Translations under genes and position numbers: made by a program
The notes under the pieces: generated by a model
Databases searched by the model: none
What the model saw: only the letters and a program-made list of their open reading frames with translations
Told to the model about the DNA's origin: nothing
In this document: in pieces, positions 6,010 to 6,691 of the stretch
How positions within the stretch are numbered: the first letter of the stretch is position 1
How the letters are laid out: each line of letters starts with the position of its first letter
Assembly: GCA_029256645.1 (NCBI GenBank)
Contig: JAQSXM010000193.1
Coordinates: 1 to 6,691 of the forward strand
Source of the DNA: Sporomusa sp.
GTDB lineage: Bacteria; Bacillota_C; Negativicutes; Sporomusales; Sporomusaceae
Reading direction: 5' to 3'
Length of the DNA stretch: 6,691 nucleotides

Positions 6010-6066
6010 CACTCCCGCAAGTCAGCATTTATTTCTTATTAGGATTATATGCTACTTGCGGGAGTG
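6010..6066. repeat. Large inverted repeat (13-bp perfect arms) upstream of the small ORF
   Basis: CACTCCCGCAAGT (6010-6022) is the exact reverse complement of 6054-6066. After a single unpaired C (6023), AGCAT (6024-6028) pairs with ATGCT (6049-6053), giving 18 bp in all around a 20-nt AT-rich centre. The dyad centre (6038) falls on the predicted minus-strand start point. The left arm carries, on the minus strand, the GGGAG that would serve the small ORF, and six Ts follow it (6006-6001). It could be an operator for a dimeric regulator or an RNA hairpin that terminates read-through from the right. Confidence 0.8.
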
Positions 6067-6072
6067 ATGCAA
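6044..6072 (-). promoter_or_regulatory. Predicted promoter of the small minus-strand ORF
   Basis: On the minus strand TTGCAT (complement of 6067-6072) is followed after 17 bp by a perfect TATAAT (complement of 6044-6049). The -35 matches only the TTG of the consensus. Predicted start is near 6037, giving a leader of about 37 nt. The spacer holds one arm of the 13-bp dyad. Confidence 0.5.
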
Positions 6073-6104
6073 GTTTCCGGCAAATAAATATTTTTTGCTG
6101 CCAG

Positions 6105-6133
6105 GCACATTCGACTTGTCTCCCCCATAAAAT
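6105..6133 (+). promoter_or_regulatory. Sigma-E-like promoter of sigK
   Basis: GCACATT (6105-6111) matches the sigma-E -35 form KMATATT at six of seven positions. After 14 bp, CATAAAAT (6126-6133) matches the -10 CATACANT at all specified positions but one. sigK is transcribed by sigma-E with SpoIIID in B. subtilis. A SpoIIID-like core (AGACAAGT, fitting RRACARNY) lies on the minus strand at 6114-6121, inside the spacer. The assignment rests on consensus matching only. Confidence 0.45.
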
Positions 6134-6155
6134 TTAACCGACAGACTTTTGGGGG
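6122..6155 (+). other. Possible hairpin covering the sigK ribosome binding site
   Basis: CCCCC (6122-6126) can pair with GGGGG (6151-6155), which is the start of the sigK Shine-Dalgarno sequence. AAAA (6129-6132) can pair with TTTT (6147-6150) across a 2-nt bulge and a 14-nt loop. A transcript starting at the predicted sigma-E promoter would lack the C-run; read-through RNA from further left would contain it and be poorly translated. Confidence 0.3.
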
Positions 6156-6166
6156 TGAATGACTGA

Positions 6167-6691
6167 ATGGGCCTTTCGTTTATTATGGTATTGGCAGCTT
6201 CGGTAATTAAAGGCATCACCCTGTTAGTGTCTTATATCGCCAACAATACCTTTCCCTTGCCGTTATCGGAAAAAGATGAACAGATCTATCTACAACGGTT
6301 AAAGAGTGGGGATGAAGACGCTCGCAATGTCCTGATTGAACGTAACCTGAGACTGGTAGCTCACATTGTCAAAAAATTTGACAACACCGGTGAAGATGTT
6401 GATGACCTTATCTCCATTGGCACAATTGGCCTGATTAAGGCCATCAACACGTTTGATCCGGCAAAGAAAATCAGGTTGGCTACATATGCTGCCCGGTGCA
6501 TTGAGAATGAAATCCTTATGCACCTAAGGAGCACCCGCCGGATTCGGACTGAGGTCAGTTTGTATGACCCCATTGGGGTCGACAAAGAAGGGAATGAGAT
6601 AACCTTAATCGATGTACTGGGTACCGCGCCTGACGTTGTCGGTGAGACAGTCGAAAACCTGTGTGAACAGGAACGCTTGAACCGGGAGATT
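6167..6691 (+). CDS. sigK: RNA polymerase sporulation sigma factor SigK, pro-form (3' truncated by window edge)
   Basis: The first 175 residues of sigma-K, the late mother-cell sigma factor that drives spore coat and cortex genes, are visible; the frame is still open at the last base. The N-terminus (1-22) is hydrophobic, followed by LVSYIANNTFPLPLS, which lines up with B. subtilis pro-sigma-K, where the protease SpoIVFB cuts between Ser and Tyr; here that would be Ser22/Tyr23. Region 2 is very well conserved: NLRLVAHIVKKFDNTGED (60-77), DLISIGTIGLIKAI (80-93) and LATYAARCIENEILMHLR (104-121). The linker SLYDPIGVDKEGNEITLIDVL (131-151) also follows. Region 4 lies beyond the window. The ATG at 6167 follows GGGGGTG with a 9-nt gap; another ATG at 6159 is out of frame. 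The gene is uninterrupted through codon 175, so no skin-type element splits it in this part. A sigma-E-like promoter lies upstream. Confidence 0.95.
   Translation, partial: MGLSFIMVLAASVIKGITLLVSYIANNTFPLPLSEKDEQIYLQRLKSGDEDARNVLIERNLRLVAHIVKKFDNTGEDVDDLISIGTIGLIKAINTFDPAKKIRLATYAARCIENEILMHLRSTRRIRTEVSLYDPIGVDKEGNEITLIDVLGTAPDVVGETVENLCEQERLNREI

Noticed and set aside
6010..6012. GTG (minus strand) as an earlier start for the 30-aa ORF, adding four residues
   Set aside because: It is in frame, but the GGGA just before it would have no spacing to the start codon; the ATG at 6000 is preferred.
6299..6585. Two overlapping minus-strand open frames inside sigK
   Set aside because: Both lie opposite strongly conserved sigma region 2 codons, so they are shadows of sigK.

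Overview
The window looks like a chromosomal segment of an endospore-forming member of the Bacillota. The evidence is a yyaC-type sporulation gene and the first 175 codons of sigK, including a pro-sequence, together with strong AGGAGG-type ribosome binding sites and many short rho-independent terminators. The moderate base composition, the MsbA-like exporter and the general flavour of the proteins would fit a spore-forming Negativicutes (Sporomusa relatives). That genus-level placement is inference; nothing in the window proves it.

Layout, left to right. (1) 1-394: the 3' end of an NlpC/P60 cell-wall peptidase gene with its own terminator. (2) 547-2328: a stand-alone fused ABC exporter (six-helix membrane domain plus ATPase) closed by a terminator. 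(3) 2368-4539: a metal-homeostasis operon with a recognisable promoter and a palindrome at the expected transcription start. It encodes a Fur-family regulator (probably Zur), a ZnuC-like ATPase and a ZnuB-like permease, spaced 10-11 nt apart. No substrate-binding protein gene accompanies them here. (4) 4542-5900: an HD-domain phosphohydrolase of unknown substrate with its own promoter, then yyaC, ending in a strong terminator that works on both strands. (5) 5908-6072, minus strand: a very small, previously uncalled ORF for a 30-residue single-span membrane protein. It has its own promoter, a large 13-bp dyad centred on the predicted start point, and it shares the bidirectional terminator. (6) 6105-6691: sigK, running off the right edge, with a sigma-E-like promoter upstream.

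How the parts fit. The metal operon reads as a self-contained import system run by its own sensor. YyaC, the tiny membrane ORF and SigK form a sporulation-associated stretch: yyaC is forespore-expressed in Bacillus subtilis, and sigK is the late mother-cell sigma factor activated by removal of its N-terminal pro-peptide. The most novel element is the divergently transcribed 30-aa membrane protein and its dyad between yyaC and sigK. No phage, insertion sequence, CRISPR array, rRNA or tRNA was seen.
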